DNA of 64,000 nt from the NCBI RefSeq assembly GCF_030695035.1, contig NZ_JAUYTT010000017.1, positions 25,127-89,126 on the forward strand. Direction: 5' to 3'. Position 1 is the first letter of the stretch. Every line of letters begins with the position of its first letter. Shown here in pieces: positions 1-10,327 of the stretch. The notes under the pieces are model-generated. The model was given only the letters and a program-made list of their open reading frames with translations, made no database searches and was not told the origin of the DNA. The translations under genes were made by a program, and so were the position numbers. Source of the DNA: Frigidibacter sp. (GTDB taxonomy: Bacteria; Pseudomonadota; Alphaproteobacteria; Rhodobacterales; Rhodobacteraceae).

Positions 1-15
1 TTTAGCAAATGGGGC

Positions 16-30
16 GGGGCAGAAGGCCCC
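16..30 (-). terminator. weak hairpin after the sugar operon
   Basis: GGGGC and GCCCC (16-20 / 26-30) can pair around a 5-base loop just past the last stop codon of the minus-strand sugar operon. There is no clear U tract, so a role as terminator is only suggested by position. Confidence 0.3.
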
Positions 31-37
31 GGCGGCG

Positions 38-895
38 TCAATCCAGCACCACCGCCGGCTCCGCCCGCCCTGTCGCCACATCCGGCTCGGACAGCACCAT
101 CCCCGAATGCGGAAAAGCCTCCCGCCGCGGGGCATCGAGCCCTTCCAGCGCCGAGGTCACGAACAGCGTGCGCAGGCCCGCCCCGCCGAAGGCTGGGCAG
201 GTATTGTGCGGCGCGCCGGTGTCCACCGCGCGCAGGAAGGTGCCATCGGGCGCATAGGCCGCGACCTTGCCCGCGCCCCAGAGCGCGACCCAGAGGGTGC
301 CGTCGGCGTCGATCACCGCGCCATCTGGGTTCAGCCCCTCAGGTTCGAGGTCCAGGAACAGCTCCGGCTCCGCCTCCGGCCAGCCGTCACCGTCCAGCGC
401 CACGCGGTAGATCTTGCTCTCGTCGGTATCGGCGTAATGCGCGAAGTCCCTCCCGAAGCAGATCGCATTGGGGATGGTCAGGCCGTCGAAGAGCTGGCGC
501 AGCTCGCCCTCATAGTAACGGTAGATCGCCCCCTGCCCCTTTTCGGCCTCCAGCCCCATGGTCGAGGCCCAGAACCCACCCCAGGGATCGGCGCGACCGT
601 CATTGGAGCGGGTTTCGGGATTGTCCGCCTCCATCGCCACCAGATCGGTGCGCTCGCCGGTGGGCAGGTCGAAGCGGAAGAGGGCGGTTTCCGAGGCGAT
701 CAGCAGCGTGTCGTGGTCCACCCATCCCGCGGCCGAACACCGCTCTGTCATCTGCCAGGCCAGCGCGCCATTGGCGTCCTGACTCAGCAACCGGCGGCCG
801 AGGATGTCGAACCAGAACAGCTGGCCGCGTTCGGGGTGCCACAGCGCGCCCTCGCCCAGTTCGCAGGGACGCGAGTCATAGACCAGCGAGCTCAT
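38..895 (-). CDS. SMP-30/gluconolactonase family sugar lactonase
   Basis: A 285-residue SMP-30/regucalcin-type beta-propeller that probably hydrolyses the aldonolactone made by the upstream sugar dehydrogenase. The family's metal-binding glutamate is seen in the N-terminal GEGALW motif (E15), and the later SNDGR and NPDGA motifs carry the Asn and Asp ligands. It is cytosolic, with no signal peptide. The start overlaps the stop of dgoA by ATGA, so it is the last gene of a ten-gene operon. The substrate (galactono- or arabinonolactone) is inferred from the neighbours. The lactonase family call is secure. Confidence 0.88.
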   Translation of the reverse strand: MSSLVYDSRPCELGEGALWHPERGQLFWFDILGRRLLSQDANGALAWQMTERCSAAGWVDHDTLLIASETALFRFDLPTGERTDLVAMEADNPETRSNDGRADPWGGFWASTMGLEAEKGQGAIYRYYEGELRQLFDGLTIPNAICFGRDFAHYADTDESKIYRVALDGDGWPEAEPELFLDLEPEGLNPDGAVIDADGTLWVALWGAGKVAAYAPDGTFLRAVDTGAPHNTCPAFGGAGLRTLFVTSALEGLDAPRREAFPHSGMVLSEPDVATGRAEPAVVLD

Positions 896-1497
896 GCCAG
901 GCCCGCGTCATAGGCGGCGACCAGATCGGCGGCGCGGGCGGCGATGTCGGCGGCGCTGCGGCCGGGGGCATAGAGCGCGGTGCCGATGCCGAAGCCGCTG
1001 GCCCCGGCGCGGCGCCAGTCGGCAAAGTTCTGCGGGCCGACGCCGCCCACCGCGAAGACCTCGGTCCCGGCGGGCAGCACGGCGCGGATCGCGGCCAGCC
1101 CCTCGGTGCCCATCAGGAAGGACGGGAAGATCTTCAGCCCGTCCGCCCCCGCCGCCAGCGCGGCAAAGCATTCGGTGGGGGTCAGCACGCCCGGCCAGCT
1201 TTGCATCCCGGCGCGCTTGGTGGCGGCGATCACCGCCGCATCGGCATTGGGCGAGACGATCAACTCGCCGCCCGCCGCCTTCACCGCGTGGACGTCTGCC
1301 GGCGTCAACACGGTGCCCGCGCCAATCAGCGCCTCGGCCCCGAAGGCCTGCGCCATTGCGGCGATGGACTGCAGCGGGTCCGGCGAGTTCAGCGGCACCT
1401 CGATCCGGGTGATGCCGGCGGCGATCAGCGCCTCGGTCACCGGCAGCGCCTCGGCGGGGGTAATCCCGCGCAGGATGGCGATCAGCTTGCGGCTCAT
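892..1497 (-). CDS. dgoA: 2-dehydro-3-deoxy-6-phosphogalactonate aldolase
   Basis: A 201-residue class I KDPG/KDPGal aldolase. It cleaves 2-keto-3-deoxy-6-phosphogalactonate to pyruvate and glyceraldehyde 3-phosphate, the last step of the De Ley-Doudoroff route. The N-terminal LIAILRG motif, the GAGTVL and SPNAD motifs and the Schiff-base lysine in GLKIFPS are all present. The length is normal. Its start overlaps the end of dgoK by 4 bases and its stop overlaps the lactonase start, so the three are translationally coupled. Pairing with dgoK favours galactonate rather than gluconate as the substrate. Confidence 0.9.
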   Translation of the reverse strand: MSRKLIAILRGITPAEALPVTEALIAAGITRIEVPLNSPDPLQSIAAMAQAFGAEALIGAGTVLTPADVHAVKAAGGELIVSPNADAAVIAATKRAGMQSWPGVLTPTECFAALAAGADGLKIFPSFLMGTEGLAAIRAVLPAGTEVFAVGGVGPQNFADWRRAGASGFGIGTALYAPGRSAADIAARAADLVAAYDAGLA

Positions 1498-2393
1498 GGT
1501 GTCTCTCCGGCTTGCGCCAGCGTCAGGCCGGCAAGGGTCATCTGTTCGGCGGGCAGGAGTTCGGCCTGCACGCCTTGGGCAGCCAAAGCAGCGGCATAGG
1601 CATGGGCGATGCCATCGGCGGCGACGATCACCACCCGCTGGCCCAGCCAGTAGGGCCGCGCGGCGGCAAGCTCGGCCCCGATCAGCAGGCCCGACAGCCG
1701 GGCGCGCGCGGTTTCGGGCGCAAGGTCCGCCAGCAGCGCCTCGGCCCGCAGGCCGAAAAGCCGCGCCGAAACCCGGGCGGGCGAGGTGATGGCATCGGCC
1801 ACCGCCTCGGCAAAGGCGGCATCGTCCCAGCCGGACGCGCCGACCGAATGGCGCAGCACCGACTGGCCGGCCAGCAGCGCGAACATCTCGCCGGTCAGGA
1901 AGGTCTGGAAGCTGACCACCTCACCCGCGCTCAGATGCGCCCATTTGGTATGGGTGCCGGGCAGGCAGACGATGCCGTCGAAATCCGGCAACGTCGCCAG
2001 CACCCCGGCGATCTGGGTCTCCTCGCCGCGCATCACATCGGCGGCGGGTTTGCGCTGCGACAGGCCGGGCACGAAGCGCAGGGCCAGCCGCGGATCGGCG
2101 GCAACCGGCATCAGCGCGCCGGGGGCGACGGGCGCGCAGGGCACCGGACGATAGGGCGCCTCGGCCCACCCCTGCCGCGCCCCGACCATGCCGCAGGCGA
2201 TGACCGGCATCGGCCCGGTCGTCAGCCAGGGCTCGATCAGCCGCAGCAGGGCCGGCTGAAACCCCTCGGGGCTCAGCCGGCCCATGCCGTCTTCGGAACT
2301 GGCGGCGGCGAGCACGCGGCCCCCCGCCATGGCCCAGACCCGCAGTTGCGAGGTGCCCCAGTCGACAGCGATCCAGTCAGGCGTCACGGTCAT
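1494..2393 (-). CDS. dgoK: 2-dehydro-3-deoxygalactonokinase
   Basis: A 299-residue kinase of the DgoK family that phosphorylates 2-keto-3-deoxygalactonate for the aldolase encoded next. The N-terminal [12 protein letters not shown] is the nucleotide-binding phosphate-1 loop of the family. LPGTHTKW and later LLIGAE motifs also fit. It lies 8 bases downstream of the aldehyde dehydrogenase and overlaps dgoA by 4 bases. No unusual features were seen. Confidence 0.88.
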   Translation of the reverse strand: MTVTPDWIAVDWGTSQLRVWAMAGGRVLAAASSEDGMGRLSPEGFQPALLRLIEPWLTTGPMPVIACGMVGARQGWAEAPYRPVPCAPVAPGALMPVAADPRLALRFVPGLSQRKPAADVMRGEETQIAGVLATLPDFDGIVCLPGTHTKWAHLSAGEVVSFQTFLTGEMFALLAGQSVLRHSVGASGWDDAAFAEAVADAITSPARVSARLFGLRAEALLADLAPETARARLSGLLIGAELAAARPYWLGQRVVIVAADGIAHAYAAALAAQGVQAELLPAEQMTLAGLTLAQAGETP

Positions 2394-2401
2394 GGCCGCC
2401 C

Positions 2402-3922
2402 TTACCCCCGCAAATCTTCCGGCAGCAGGGCTTCGGGCAGGTTCTGGAAGCAGACCGGGCGCATGAAGCGGCGGATGGACATTGTGCCGACGCTGGTGGC
2501 GCCGAAGTTGGTGCTGGCGGGGTACGGGCCGCCATGGACCATCGAGTCGGCCACTTCCACGCCGGTCGGGAAGCCGTTGACCAGCACGCGGCCGGCCTTT
2601 TGCTCCAGCACCGGCAGCAGGCGGCGGGCGAGGTCGATATCGCCGTCCTCCATGTGGATCGTGGCGGTCAGCTGGCCTTCGAAGCCCTTGGCCAAGGTCT
2701 CCATCTCTTCCGCGCCAGAGACGCGGACGACGAGGCCGAGGGGGCCGAAGACCTCCTCACCAAGCGCATGGTCCTGCAGGTAGCTGGCGGCATCGGTCTC
2801 GTAGAGGTTCGGGGCGGCGGTGCGGCCCTCGCTGGTGGTCGCCAGCACCGGCTGCACGGCGTTGCGGGTATCGAAGCGCGCCTTGCCGTCCTGATAGGCC
2901 TTGGCGATGCCGTCCGTCAGCATCACTTGAGGAGCCACCTTTTCCAGCGCCTCGGCGGCGGCCTTGACGAAGGCATCCCCGGCGGGGCCGGCTTCCACGA
3001 CCGCAATGCCGGGATTGGTGCAGAACTGCCCCGCGCCCATGGTCAGCGATCCGGCCCAGCCAGCGCCGATGGCGGCGCCGCGGGCGGCGGCGGCTTCGGG
3101 CAGGATGAACATCGGGTTGACGCTGCCAAGCTCGCCGAAGAACGGGATCGGCTCGGGCCGCTGCGCGCAGAGATCGAACAGTGCGCGCCCGCCGCCGAGG
3201 CTGCCGGTGAATCCGACGGCGCGGATCTGCGGGTGTTGCACCAGCGAGGTGCCGACATCGCGCTTGCCGCCCTGGATCAGGCTGAAGACGCCATTGGGCA
3301 TGCCGCAGGACTCGATGGCGGCCAGCACCGCCTCGGCCACGATCTCGCCCGTGCCGGGATGCGCCGAATGGCCCTTCACGACAACCGGGCAGCCGGCGGC
3401 GAGCGCGGCGGCGGTGTCGCCCCCGGCGGTGGAGAAGGCGAGCGGGAAGTTGGAGGCGCCGAAGACCGCGACCGGGCCGATGGGCAGCTGCATCATCCGC
3501 AACTCGGGCCGCGGCGGGGTGCGGTCGGGCAGGGCCTTGTCATGGCGGCGGTCGAGATAGTCGCCCTTCAGGATATGCTCGGCGAAGAGCCGCAGCTGGC
3601 CGGTGGTCCGCCCGCGCTCGCCGTTCAGGCGCGCCTCGGGCAGGCCGGTCTCCTGCGTGCCGATCTGGGTGATGGCGGCGGCGCGCGCCTCGATCTCATC
3701 GGCGATGGCGTTGAGGAACTTGGCGCGGTCGGCGCGGGAGGTCGCGGCATAGGCCGGGAAGGCCGCAGCCGCCGCCTCGCAGGCCTGATCGACCAGATCC
3801 GGCGTGCCGATGGCAAACTCATGCGCCGGGCCAGAGGCCGGCTCCGACCGGAAGGTCGCCGCGCCGGCGACCCACTCGCCAGCGATCAGGTGCTTGCCGT
3901 GGGGGGTGAAGTCCTGTGTCAT
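2402..3922 (-). CDS. alpha-ketoglutaric semialdehyde dehydrogenase (NADP-type aldehyde dehydrogenase)
   Basis: A 506-residue aldehyde dehydrogenase resembling 2,5-dioxovalerate (alpha-ketoglutaric semialdehyde) dehydrogenases. The catalytic cysteine is C301 in GAGQFCTN, with ELG and GFTGS motifs upstream. It would oxidise the semialdehyde made from L-arabonate or xylonate to 2-oxoglutarate, the end of a Weimberg-type pathway. It follows the sugar acid dehydratase after 54 bases in the same operon. The family call is firm; the exact semialdehyde is inferred from context. Confidence 0.85.
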   Translation of the reverse strand: MTQDFTPHGKHLIAGEWVAGAATFRSEPASGPAHEFAIGTPDLVDQACEAAAAAFPAYAATSRADRAKFLNAIADEIEARAAAITQIGTQETGLPEARLNGERGRTTGQLRLFAEHILKGDYLDRRHDKALPDRTPPRPELRMMQLPIGPVAVFGASNFPLAFSTAGGDTAAALAAGCPVVVKGHSAHPGTGEIVAEAVLAAIESCGMPNGVFSLIQGGKRDVGTSLVQHPQIRAVGFTGSLGGGRALFDLCAQRPEPIPFFGELGSVNPMFILPEAAAARGAAIGAGWAGSLTMGAGQFCTNPGIAVVEAGPAGDAFVKAAAEALEKVAPQVMLTDGIAKAYQDGKARFDTRNAVQPVLATTSEGRTAAPNLYETDAASYLQDHALGEEVFGPLGLVVRVSGAEEMETLAKGFEGQLTATIHMEDGDIDLARRLLPVLEQKAGRVLVNGFPTGVEVADSMVHGGPYPASTNFGATSVGTMSIRRFMRPVCFQNLPEALLPEDLRG

Positions 3923-3976
3923 CGGGCATTCCTTCTTGGTTTTCAGAAAATCGCCGCAGGGGAGGTGCGGCGGGTC

Positions 3977-5722
3977 TTAATGGCTGTCGCGGCCCACCGG
4001 GGCGCCGCGGCACCCTTTCAGGAAATCGAGGTCGGCGCCAGTATCGGCGCCCTCGACATGGGCATCATGCAGCCAGGCATAGCCGCTTGCGGGCGGCGCG
4101 GTGCGCGGGGACCAACCCGCCAGACGCGCGGCAAGTTCCGCATCGGAAATGTCGAGATGCAGGCGCCGGTTCGGCACGTCGAGCTCGATCATGTCGCCAT
4201 CCTGCACCACCGCAAGCGGGCCACCGGCTGCCGCCTCGGGCGAGGTGTGCAGCACGACGGTGCCGTAGGCGGTGCCCGACATCCGCGCATCAGAGATGCG
4301 GACCATATCGGTGATGCCCTTGCGCAGCACCTTGGGCGGCAGGCCCATATTGCCGACCTCGGCCATGCCGGGATAACCCTTGGGGCCGCAGTTCTTCAGC
4401 ACCATCACGCAGGTCTCGTCGATATCCAGCGCCTCATCCTCGATGCGGGCCTTGTAGTCGTCGATGTCCTCGAACACAACCGCGCGGCCCCGGTGGGTCA
4501 GCAGAGCGGGGGTTGCCGCCGAGGGTTTGAGGACCGCACCCTTGGGGGCAAGGTTGCCGCGCACCACCACCACGCCGCCCGACTGGGTCAGCGCCTTGTC
4601 GGTCGGCAGGATCACATCCTCGTTGTGGTTGATGACGTCCTTGACCTGATCCCACATCGTCTCGCCGCTGACGGTGAGGGCGTCCTTGTGCAGCAGGCCC
4701 GCCTCTCCCAGCCGCTTGATGACGACGGGCAGGCCGCCGGCATAGAAGAACTCTTCCATCAGGTATTTGCCCGAGGGCATCAGGTTCACGATGGTTGGCA
4801 CATCGCGGCCGCAGCGGTCCCAGTCGTCCAGCGTCAGGTCGATGCCGACGCGGCCGGCGATGGCGAGCATGTGGATCACGGCGTTGGTCGAGCCACCGAT
4901 GGCGCCATTGGTACGGATCGCGTTCTCGAACGCCTCTTTCTTGAGGATGTCCGAAGGCTTCAGGTCATCCTTGACCATCTGCACGATGCGCCGCCCGGTC
5001 AGCTGCGCCATCACGCGGCGACGGCTGTCCACGGCGGGGATCGCGGCATTGCCCGACAGCGCCATGCCAAGCGCCTCGGCCATGGAGGCCATGGTGCTGG
5101 CGGTGCCCATGGTGTTGCAGGACCCCGGGCTGCGGCTCATCGAGGCCTCGGCCTCGAGGAAGTCGGCCTGGCTCATCTCGCCGGCCTTTACGGCTTCGGA
5201 GAATTTCCAAAGGTGGGTGCCGGACCCGACGCGTTCCCCGCGGAAATAGCCGTTCAGCATCGGCCCGCCGGTGACGACGATAGAGGGCAGGTCGGTCGAG
5301 GCGGCGGCCATCAGCAGCGAGGGTGTGGTCTTGTCGCAACCCACCATCAGCACGCAACCATCCATCGGCTGGCCGCGCATCGCCTCTTCCACCGCCATGG
5401 CCGCAAGGTTGCGGAACATCATCGCGGTGGGGCGGAAGCCGCTTTCGCTGGCCGAAAAGACCGGCACTTCGACCGGGAAGCCGCCAGCCTCGTAGATGCC
5501 GTGCTTCACCCGTTCGGCCAGATCGCGCAGATGGGCGTTGCAGGGGGTCAGTTCCGACCAGGTGTTGAGGATGCCGATCACCGGGCGCCCGTCGAACAGG
5601 TCATGGGGCAGGCCCTGGTTCTTCATCCAGCCGCGGTGATAGATCTGGTCGCGGCCGGTGCCGCCGAACCATTCCTGCGAGCGCAGCTTGCGCGGCCAAG
5701 GCGCGGGAGTGAACTTGGTCAT
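3977..5722 (-). CDS. L-arabonate-type sugar acid dehydratase (IlvD/Edd family)
   Basis: A 581-residue IlvD/Edd enzyme with iron-sulfur cysteines in VGCDKTTPS and SPGSCNTMG. The sequence resembles L-arabonate dehydratases of pentose-oxidising bacteria and would convert arabonate, or perhaps galactonate or fuconate, to the 2-keto-3-deoxy acid. I start it at the ATG at 5722 because GGAGG lies 6 bases upstream; a TTG two codons earlier is less likely. The ATG overlaps the SDR stop codon (ATGA), so the two are coupled. Confidence 0.87.
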   Translation of the reverse strand: MTKFTPAPWPRKLRSQEWFGGTGRDQIYHRGWMKNQGLPHDLFDGRPVIGILNTWSELTPCNAHLRDLAERVKHGIYEAGGFPVEVPVFSASESGFRPTAMMFRNLAAMAVEEAMRGQPMDGCVLMVGCDKTTPSLLMAAASTDLPSIVVTGGPMLNGYFRGERVGSGTHLWKFSEAVKAGEMSQADFLEAEASMSRSPGSCNTMGTASTMASMAEALGMALSGNAAIPAVDSRRRVMAQLTGRRIVQMVKDDLKPSDILKKEAFENAIRTNGAIGGSTNAVIHMLAIAGRVGIDLTLDDWDRCGRDVPTIVNLMPSGKYLMEEFFYAGGLPVVIKRLGEAGLLHKDALTVSGETMWDQVKDVINHNEDVILPTDKALTQSGGVVVVRGNLAPKGAVLKPSAATPALLTHRGRAVVFEDIDDYKARIEDEALDIDETCVMVLKNCGPKGYPGMAEVGNMGLPPKVLRKGITDMVRISDARMSGTAYGTVVLHTSPEAAAGGPLAVVQDGDMIELDVPNRRLHLDISDAELAARLAGWSPRTAPPASGYAWLHDAHVEGADTGADLDFLKGCRGAPVGRDSH

Positions 5723-6495
5723 ACCCAACCTCCGTCAACGATGAAGTTCTGTGCCGAGCACATGGCCGAGGCATCGGATGCCAGGAAAAGGGCCATCTGC
5801 GCGATATGCTCCGGCAGCACCGGGCCGGCGAGGCATTGGCTGCGGGCGATCAGTTCCTTGGCGGCGTCATCGACCCAGAGCCGAAGCTGCTTGTCGGTCA
5901 TCACCCAGCCGGGGACGAGGGTGTTGACGCGGATGCCGTCGCGGCCAAGGTCGCGGGCGAGGCCGCGGGTCATGCCGTGAACGGCCGCCTTGCTGGCCGC
6001 ATAGACCGGGTAGCCGCCCGTCGCCATCATCCAGCCGACCGATCCGAAGTTGACGATGGACCCGCCGCCGGCGCCGCGCATCATCGGGGCCACGGCCTGC
6101 GCGGCAAACATCTGGTGGCGCAGGTTGACGGCGATATGGCTGTCGAAGCCTTCCTCGGTCAGCCCTTCGAGCGAGTGGCGCTTGTCATTGGCGGCGTTGT
6201 TCAGAAGCGCGGTGATCGGGCCATGCGCCTCGGCAAAGGCGCGGATCGCGCCCTGATACTGCGCGGTGCGGGTGATGTCGCAGCTGGTGAAATGCGCGCG
6301 GTGCCCCTCGGCGGTCAGCGCGGCGGCCAGCGCCTCGCCCTCGGCCACGGCGATGTCCACGAAGCAGGTGATGGCGCCCTGCCGGGCAAAGGCCGTGGTC
6401 AGCGACGCGCCGATGCCGCTGGCCCCGCCCGAGATCAGCACGGTGCGCCCCGAAAGGTCGGGATAGGTGGCAAGCTGGGTCGCGGGCTCGGTCAT
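5719..6495 (-). CDS. SDR family sugar dehydrogenase
   Basis: A 258-residue short-chain dehydrogenase with the Rossmann motif GGASGIG (23-29), the NNAAN motif near 99-103 and the catalytic Ser152, Tyr165, Lys169 triad. In this operon it is the likely NAD(P)-dependent D-galactose / L-arabinose (or xylose) 1-dehydrogenase that forms the lactone. It overlaps gguC at its start and the dehydratase at its stop by 4 bases each. The sugar specificity cannot be read from sequence. Confidence 0.85.
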   Translation of the reverse strand: MTEPATQLATYPDLSGRTVLISGGASGIGASLTTAFARQGAITCFVDIAVAEGEALAAALTAEGHRAHFTSCDITRTAQYQGAIRAFAEAHGPITALLNNAANDKRHSLEGLTEEGFDSHIAVNLRHQMFAAQAVAPMMRGAGGGSIVNFGSVGWMMATGGYPVYAASKAAVHGMTRGLARDLGRDGIRVNTLVPGWVMTDKQLRLWVDDAAKELIARSQCLAGPVLPEHIAQMALFLASDASAMCSAQNFIVDGGWV

Positions 6496-7475
6496 AGCAT
6501 CCTCACGGTTACTGGGGCCGTCTCGGCCGGCTCTGCGGCCAGCGGGTTCGCCAGCGGCAGGCCGAACGCGGCGGCCGAGATTTCAAACACGTCGCCCGGC
6601 TCTGTCGTGAAGCCATCGGCGAAGGACAGGGTGGCGGTGCCGAACATATGCACATGCAGATCGCCGGGGCGGCGGAAGCAGGCATATTTGAAGTGGTGGT
6701 GTTCGAGGTTGGCGATAGTGTGGCTCATATTCGCCTCGCCCGACAGGAAGGGTTTCTCCCACGCCACCGCGCCACCGCGCAGGATGCGGCTTGTGCCGCG
6801 GATATCGGCGGGCAGCGCCCCCAGCAGCAGCTCGGGGCCAAAGGCGGCGGGGCGCAGCTTGGAATGGGCAAGGAACAGGTAGTTGATCCGTTCCGTCACA
6901 TGGTCGGAAAACTCGTTGGCCAGCGAGAAGCCGACGCGGTGCGGCGTGCCATCTGGGCCGATGACGTAGAAGCCGGCAATCTCGGGCTCTTCCCCGCCAT
7001 CCAGCGCGAAGCCGGGGGAGGTGAGGGGCTGGCCGGGGGCCACGGCCTCGGTGCCCGGGCCCTTGTAGAACCATTCGGGCTGCACGCCGACCTCGCCATC
7101 CGCCGGCTTGCCGCCCTCCAGCCCCATGCGGAACATCTTCATGCTGTCGGTGACCGGTGCCGGGCCGCCGGTCGCCGCCGCATGCATCGCATCGCGGGCC
7201 GAGGCGGAGCCGGTATGGGTCAGGCCAGTGCCGGTCAGATACATGCGGGCGGGTTCGGGGTGGCGCATCGGCAGGTCCAGCTTGCGGCCCGCGGCCAGCG
7301 CGGCCAGATCCACCGCCTCGCCCTGCCCCGCCGCCGCCAGCAGCTCCGCCAGCGGGCGGCCCTCGCTGATGGCGGCATGGGCCAGGTCGTAAACGCTGGC
7401 CGCACCGGGCAGCAGATGGGCGATCTCACCCTCGCGGAGGATGACACCCCCGCCGATCAGTTGCGAAAGATGCAT
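6492..7475 (-). CDS. gguC: GguC/AraD1 family protein (fumarylacetoacetate hydrolase-like)
   Basis: A 327-residue protein of the GguC/AraD1 family, which belongs to the fumarylacetoacetate hydrolase fold. It follows gguB as in the chvE-gguABC locus of Agrobacterium. By analogy to FAH-fold dehydratases of Weimberg pathways, it is the best candidate in the operon for converting 2-keto-3-deoxyarabonate to alpha-ketoglutaric semialdehyde, the substrate of the aldehyde dehydrogenase downstream. No DHDPS-type dehydratase is encoded nearby, which supports that role. The function is inferred; the family is clear. Confidence 0.82.
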   Translation of the reverse strand: MHLSQLIGGGVILREGEIAHLLPGAASVYDLAHAAISEGRPLAELLAAAGQGEAVDLAALAAGRKLDLPMRHPEPARMYLTGTGLTHTGSASARDAMHAAATGGPAPVTDSMKMFRMGLEGGKPADGEVGVQPEWFYKGPGTEAVAPGQPLTSPGFALDGGEEPEIAGFYVIGPDGTPHRVGFSLANEFSDHVTERINYLFLAHSKLRPAAFGPELLLGALPADIRGTSRILRGGAVAWEKPFLSGEANMSHTIANLEHHHFKYACFRRPGDLHVHMFGTATLSFADGFTTEPGDVFEISAAAFGLPLANPLAAEPAETAPVTVRML

Positions 7476-7478
7476 GGG

Positions 7479-8669
7479 TCAGCCCTGCTTGGATTTGTTG
7501 TAAACGTCAAAGATCACCGCGGCGAGAAGCACCAGCCCCTTGATGACCTGCTGATAGTCGATGCCGACCCCGAGGATCGACATGCCGTTGTTCATCACCC
7601 CCATGATGAAGGCGCCGATCACCGCGCCGACGATCTTGCCCGACCCGCCCGACATCGAAGCGCCGCCGATGAAGACCGCCGCGATCACGTCAAGCTCAAA
7701 CGACACGCCGGCCTTGGGCGTGGCGGTGTTGAGGCGGGCCGCGAAGATCAGCCCGGCCAGCGCCGCCAGCAGACCCATGTTGCAGAAGGTCAGGAAGGTC
7801 AGCCATTCGGTGCGGATGCCCGACAGCTTGGCAGCCTTTTCGTTGCCGCCGATGGCGTAGATCCGCCGGCCAAGCGTGGTGGAGGTGGTGAGGAAGGTAT
7901 AGGCCGAGATCAGCACCGCCATCGTTATCAGCACGTTGGGCAGGCCGCGATAGGTGGCCAGCAGCCAGGAGATATAGGCCAGCGCAAGCGCGATCACCCC
8001 GTTGCGCACCGCGAAGGCGATGAAGGGTTCATCCTCGATCCCGTAGCGCATCTGCCGGGCGCGGGCGCGGAAGGCAAAGACAACGATGGCGGTGGCGGCG
8101 GCGAGGCCCAGAACGAAGGCGGTGATGTTGGGTTTGTCGGGCCCGAAGATATCGGGGACAAAGCCGGTGGACAGCAGCTGGAAACCCTTGGGGAAGGGCC
8201 CGACCGACTGGCCGTTCAGCAGCCACAGAGTCATCCCGCGGAAGACCAGCATCCCCGCCAGCGTGACGATGAAGGAGGGGATGCGCCAATAGGCGATCCA
8301 GTAACCCTGAGCGGCGCCGATGATGGTGCCGACGATCAGGCAGGCCAGCAGCACGACCGGCGTCGGCCAGCCCCAGTTCACGATCATCACCGCCGCCAGC
8401 GCGCCGATAAAGCCTGCGACCGATCCGACCGACAGGTCGATATGCCCGGCGACGATGACCAGCAGCATCCCGAGGGCCATGATGATGATGTAGCTGTTCT
8501 GCAAGAACAGGTTGGTCAGGTTGACGGGCTTCATCAGCGTGCCGTCGGTCATCACCTGGAAGAACAGCATGATCGCCACCAATGCGATCAGGATGCCGTA
8601 TTCGCGCAGGTGGCCCTTCAGGTAATGTCCCAGTGCGGGACGTGCGGCCTCGGTTCCGGTCTGTGCCAT
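7479..8669 (-). CDS. gguB: multiple-sugar ABC transporter permease GguB
   Basis: A 396-residue inner membrane permease of the BPD_transp_2 (RbsC/XylH) type with many hydrophobic segments. It forms the channel for the ChvE-GguA importer of galactose, glucose, arabinose and related aldoses. The motif VVIAGHIDLSVGS, typical of this permease class, is present. It sits between gguA and gguC with 3-15 base gaps. The length is usual for XylH-like permeases. Confidence 0.92.
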   Translation of the reverse strand: MAQTGTEAARPALGHYLKGHLREYGILIALVAIMLFFQVMTDGTLMKPVNLTNLFLQNSYIIIMALGMLLVIVAGHIDLSVGSVAGFIGALAAVMIVNWGWPTPVVLLACLIVGTIIGAAQGYWIAYWRIPSFIVTLAGMLVFRGMTLWLLNGQSVGPFPKGFQLLSTGFVPDIFGPDKPNITAFVLGLAAATAIVVFAFRARARQMRYGIEDEPFIAFAVRNGVIALALAYISWLLATYRGLPNVLITMAVLISAYTFLTTSTTLGRRIYAIGGNEKAAKLSGIRTEWLTFLTFCNMGLLAALAGLIFAARLNTATPKAGVSFELDVIAAVFIGGASMSGGSGKIVGAVIGAFIMGVMNNGMSILGVGIDYQQVIKGLVLLAAVIFDVYNKSKQG

Positions 8670-8684
8670 TGTCTTGCTCCTCCC

Positions 8685-10205
8685 TCAGCCCTTCACGATC
8701 ATCGACATGATCTTTTCCTGGCTCGCATCGCCCTTGGCGAGCTCGCCCACGAAGGCGCCTTCATTCATGACGTAGATGCGGTCGCACATGCCCAGAAGTT
8801 CGGGCATTTCCGACGAGATCACGATGACCCCGCGGCCCTGTGCGGCCAGATCGTTGATGATCCCGTAGATTTCGAACTTGGCGCCGACATCGATGCCGCG
8901 GGTCGGCTCGTCGAGGATCAGCACCGCGGGGTCGGTGAACAGCCATTTCGACAGCACCACCTTCTGCTGGTTGCCGCCCGACAGGTTCATCACCTTCTGG
9001 AACACGCTTGGCGTGCGGATCTTCAGCGCGGTGCGATAGTCCTCTGCCACCTTGCGCTCGGCCCCCGGGTCAACGACGCCGTAGGTAGAAACCTTGTGCA
9101 TCGCTGACAGCGTGGTGTTGCGCAGGATGGTTTCGGGCAGCACGAGGCCAAGGCCCTTGCGGTCCTCGGTCACATAGGCCAGCCCGGCGGCGATGGCGGT
9201 GGGGACGGTTGAGGTATCGACAGCCTTGCCGCGCAGGCGCACCTCGCCCGAGATGTTGCGGCCATAGCTGCGCCCGAAGATGCTCATCGCCAGTTCGGTG
9301 CGGCCCGATCCCATCAGCCCGGCAATCCCCACCACCTCGCCTGCGCGCACATTCAGCGAGACGTTGCGGATCATCTGGCGTTCGGCATGTTCGGGGTGCC
9401 AGACGTTCCAGCCCTCCACCTCCATCAGCATCTCGCCGATGGCGACGTCGCGCGGCGGGTAGCGATGCGCCATGTCGCGGCCGACCATGTCGCGGATGAT
9501 CCGCGCCTCGGAAATCTCTTCGGTCTTGCAGTCGATGGTGGACACGGTGGCACCATCGCGGATGATCGTCACCCGGTCGGCGACATGGCGGATCTCGTTG
9601 AGCTTGTGCGAGATCAGGATGCAGGCGATGCCCTGCGCGCGAAACTCGATCAGCAGGTCCAGCAGCTTCTGGCTGTCATTCTCCTGCAAGCTGGCGGTCG
9701 GCTCGTCGAGGATCAGCAGCCGCACTTCCTTGGACAGCGCCTTGGCGATTTCCACCAGCTGCTGCTTGCCGACGCCCAGCTTGTCCACCGGCGTGGTCGG
9801 CGCTTCGGACAGGCCCACCTTCTTCAGCAGGGCAGAGGTGCGGGTATAGGTCTCGGGCCAGTTGATGACGCCGCCGCTGGCATTCTCGTTGCCCAGAAAT
9901 ATGTTCTCGGCAATCGACAGCAGCGGCACCAGCGCCAGTTCCTGGTGGATGATGATGATGCCGCGGGCTTCGCTTTCGGCGATGCCGCGGAAGGCCATCG
10001 CCTCGCCTTCGTAGAAGATCTCGCCCTCGTAGCTGCCATGCGGGTAGACGCCCGACAGCACCTTCATCAGGGTGGATTTGCCGGCGCCATTCTCGCCGCA
10101 GATCGCATGGATCTCGCCGGGCAGCACGGTCAGGTTGACGTTGTCGAGCGCCTTCACACCGGGGAAGGTCTTGGTGATGCCGCGCATCTCGAGGATCGGG
10201 GTCAT
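8685..10205 (-). CDS. gguA: multiple-sugar ABC transporter ATP-binding protein GguA
   Basis: A 506-residue tandem ATPase of the RbsA/XylG class. The first domain has a canonical Walker A (GENGAGKST, 37-45) and a VGKQQL signature. The second has the usual degenerate Walker A (GLMGSGRTE) and a canonical LSGGNQQK signature. I start it at the ATG at 10205; the frame stays open upstream but crosses the intercistronic hairpin at 10277-10303, so the longer version is unlikely. It energises sugar uptake with GguB and ChvE. Confidence 0.93.
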   Translation of the reverse strand: MTPILEMRGITKTFPGVKALDNVNLTVLPGEIHAICGENGAGKSTLMKVLSGVYPHGSYEGEIFYEGEAMAFRGIAESEARGIIIIHQELALVPLLSIAENIFLGNENASGGVINWPETYTRTSALLKKVGLSEAPTTPVDKLGVGKQQLVEIAKALSKEVRLLILDEPTASLQENDSQKLLDLLIEFRAQGIACILISHKLNEIRHVADRVTIIRDGATVSTIDCKTEEISEARIIRDMVGRDMAHRYPPRDVAIGEMLMEVEGWNVWHPEHAERQMIRNVSLNVRAGEVVGIAGLMGSGRTELAMSIFGRSYGRNISGEVRLRGKAVDTSTVPTAIAAGLAYVTEDRKGLGLVLPETILRNTTLSAMHKVSTYGVVDPGAERKVAEDYRTALKIRTPSVFQKVMNLSGGNQQKVVLSKWLFTDPAVLILDEPTRGIDVGAKFEIYGIINDLAAQGRGVIVISSEMPELLGMCDRIYVMNEGAFVGELAKGDASQEKIMSMIVKG

Positions 10206-10276
10206 GATGGTCCTTGCTGGCTGGCAAAGCCTGCCGGGCGGCTGCGGCCCGCGGGCGCTGCCTGCCTCTGGCAGGG

Positions 10277-10303
10277 CGCCCCGCCGGAAGATCCGGCAGG
10301 GCG
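10277..10303 (-). promoter_or_regulatory. placeholder
   Basis: placeholder. Confidence 0.
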
Positions 10304-10327
10304 GTTCTGGCAAAGCGGCCGGTTACA

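Noticed and set aside
2534..5980. Very long plus-strand open frame opposite the dehydrogenase and dehydratase genes
   Set aside because: It is antisense to two genes with clear catalytic motifs; in GC-rich DNA such shadow frames are common. The same applies to plus-strand frames at 33618-36701 and 60700-63867.
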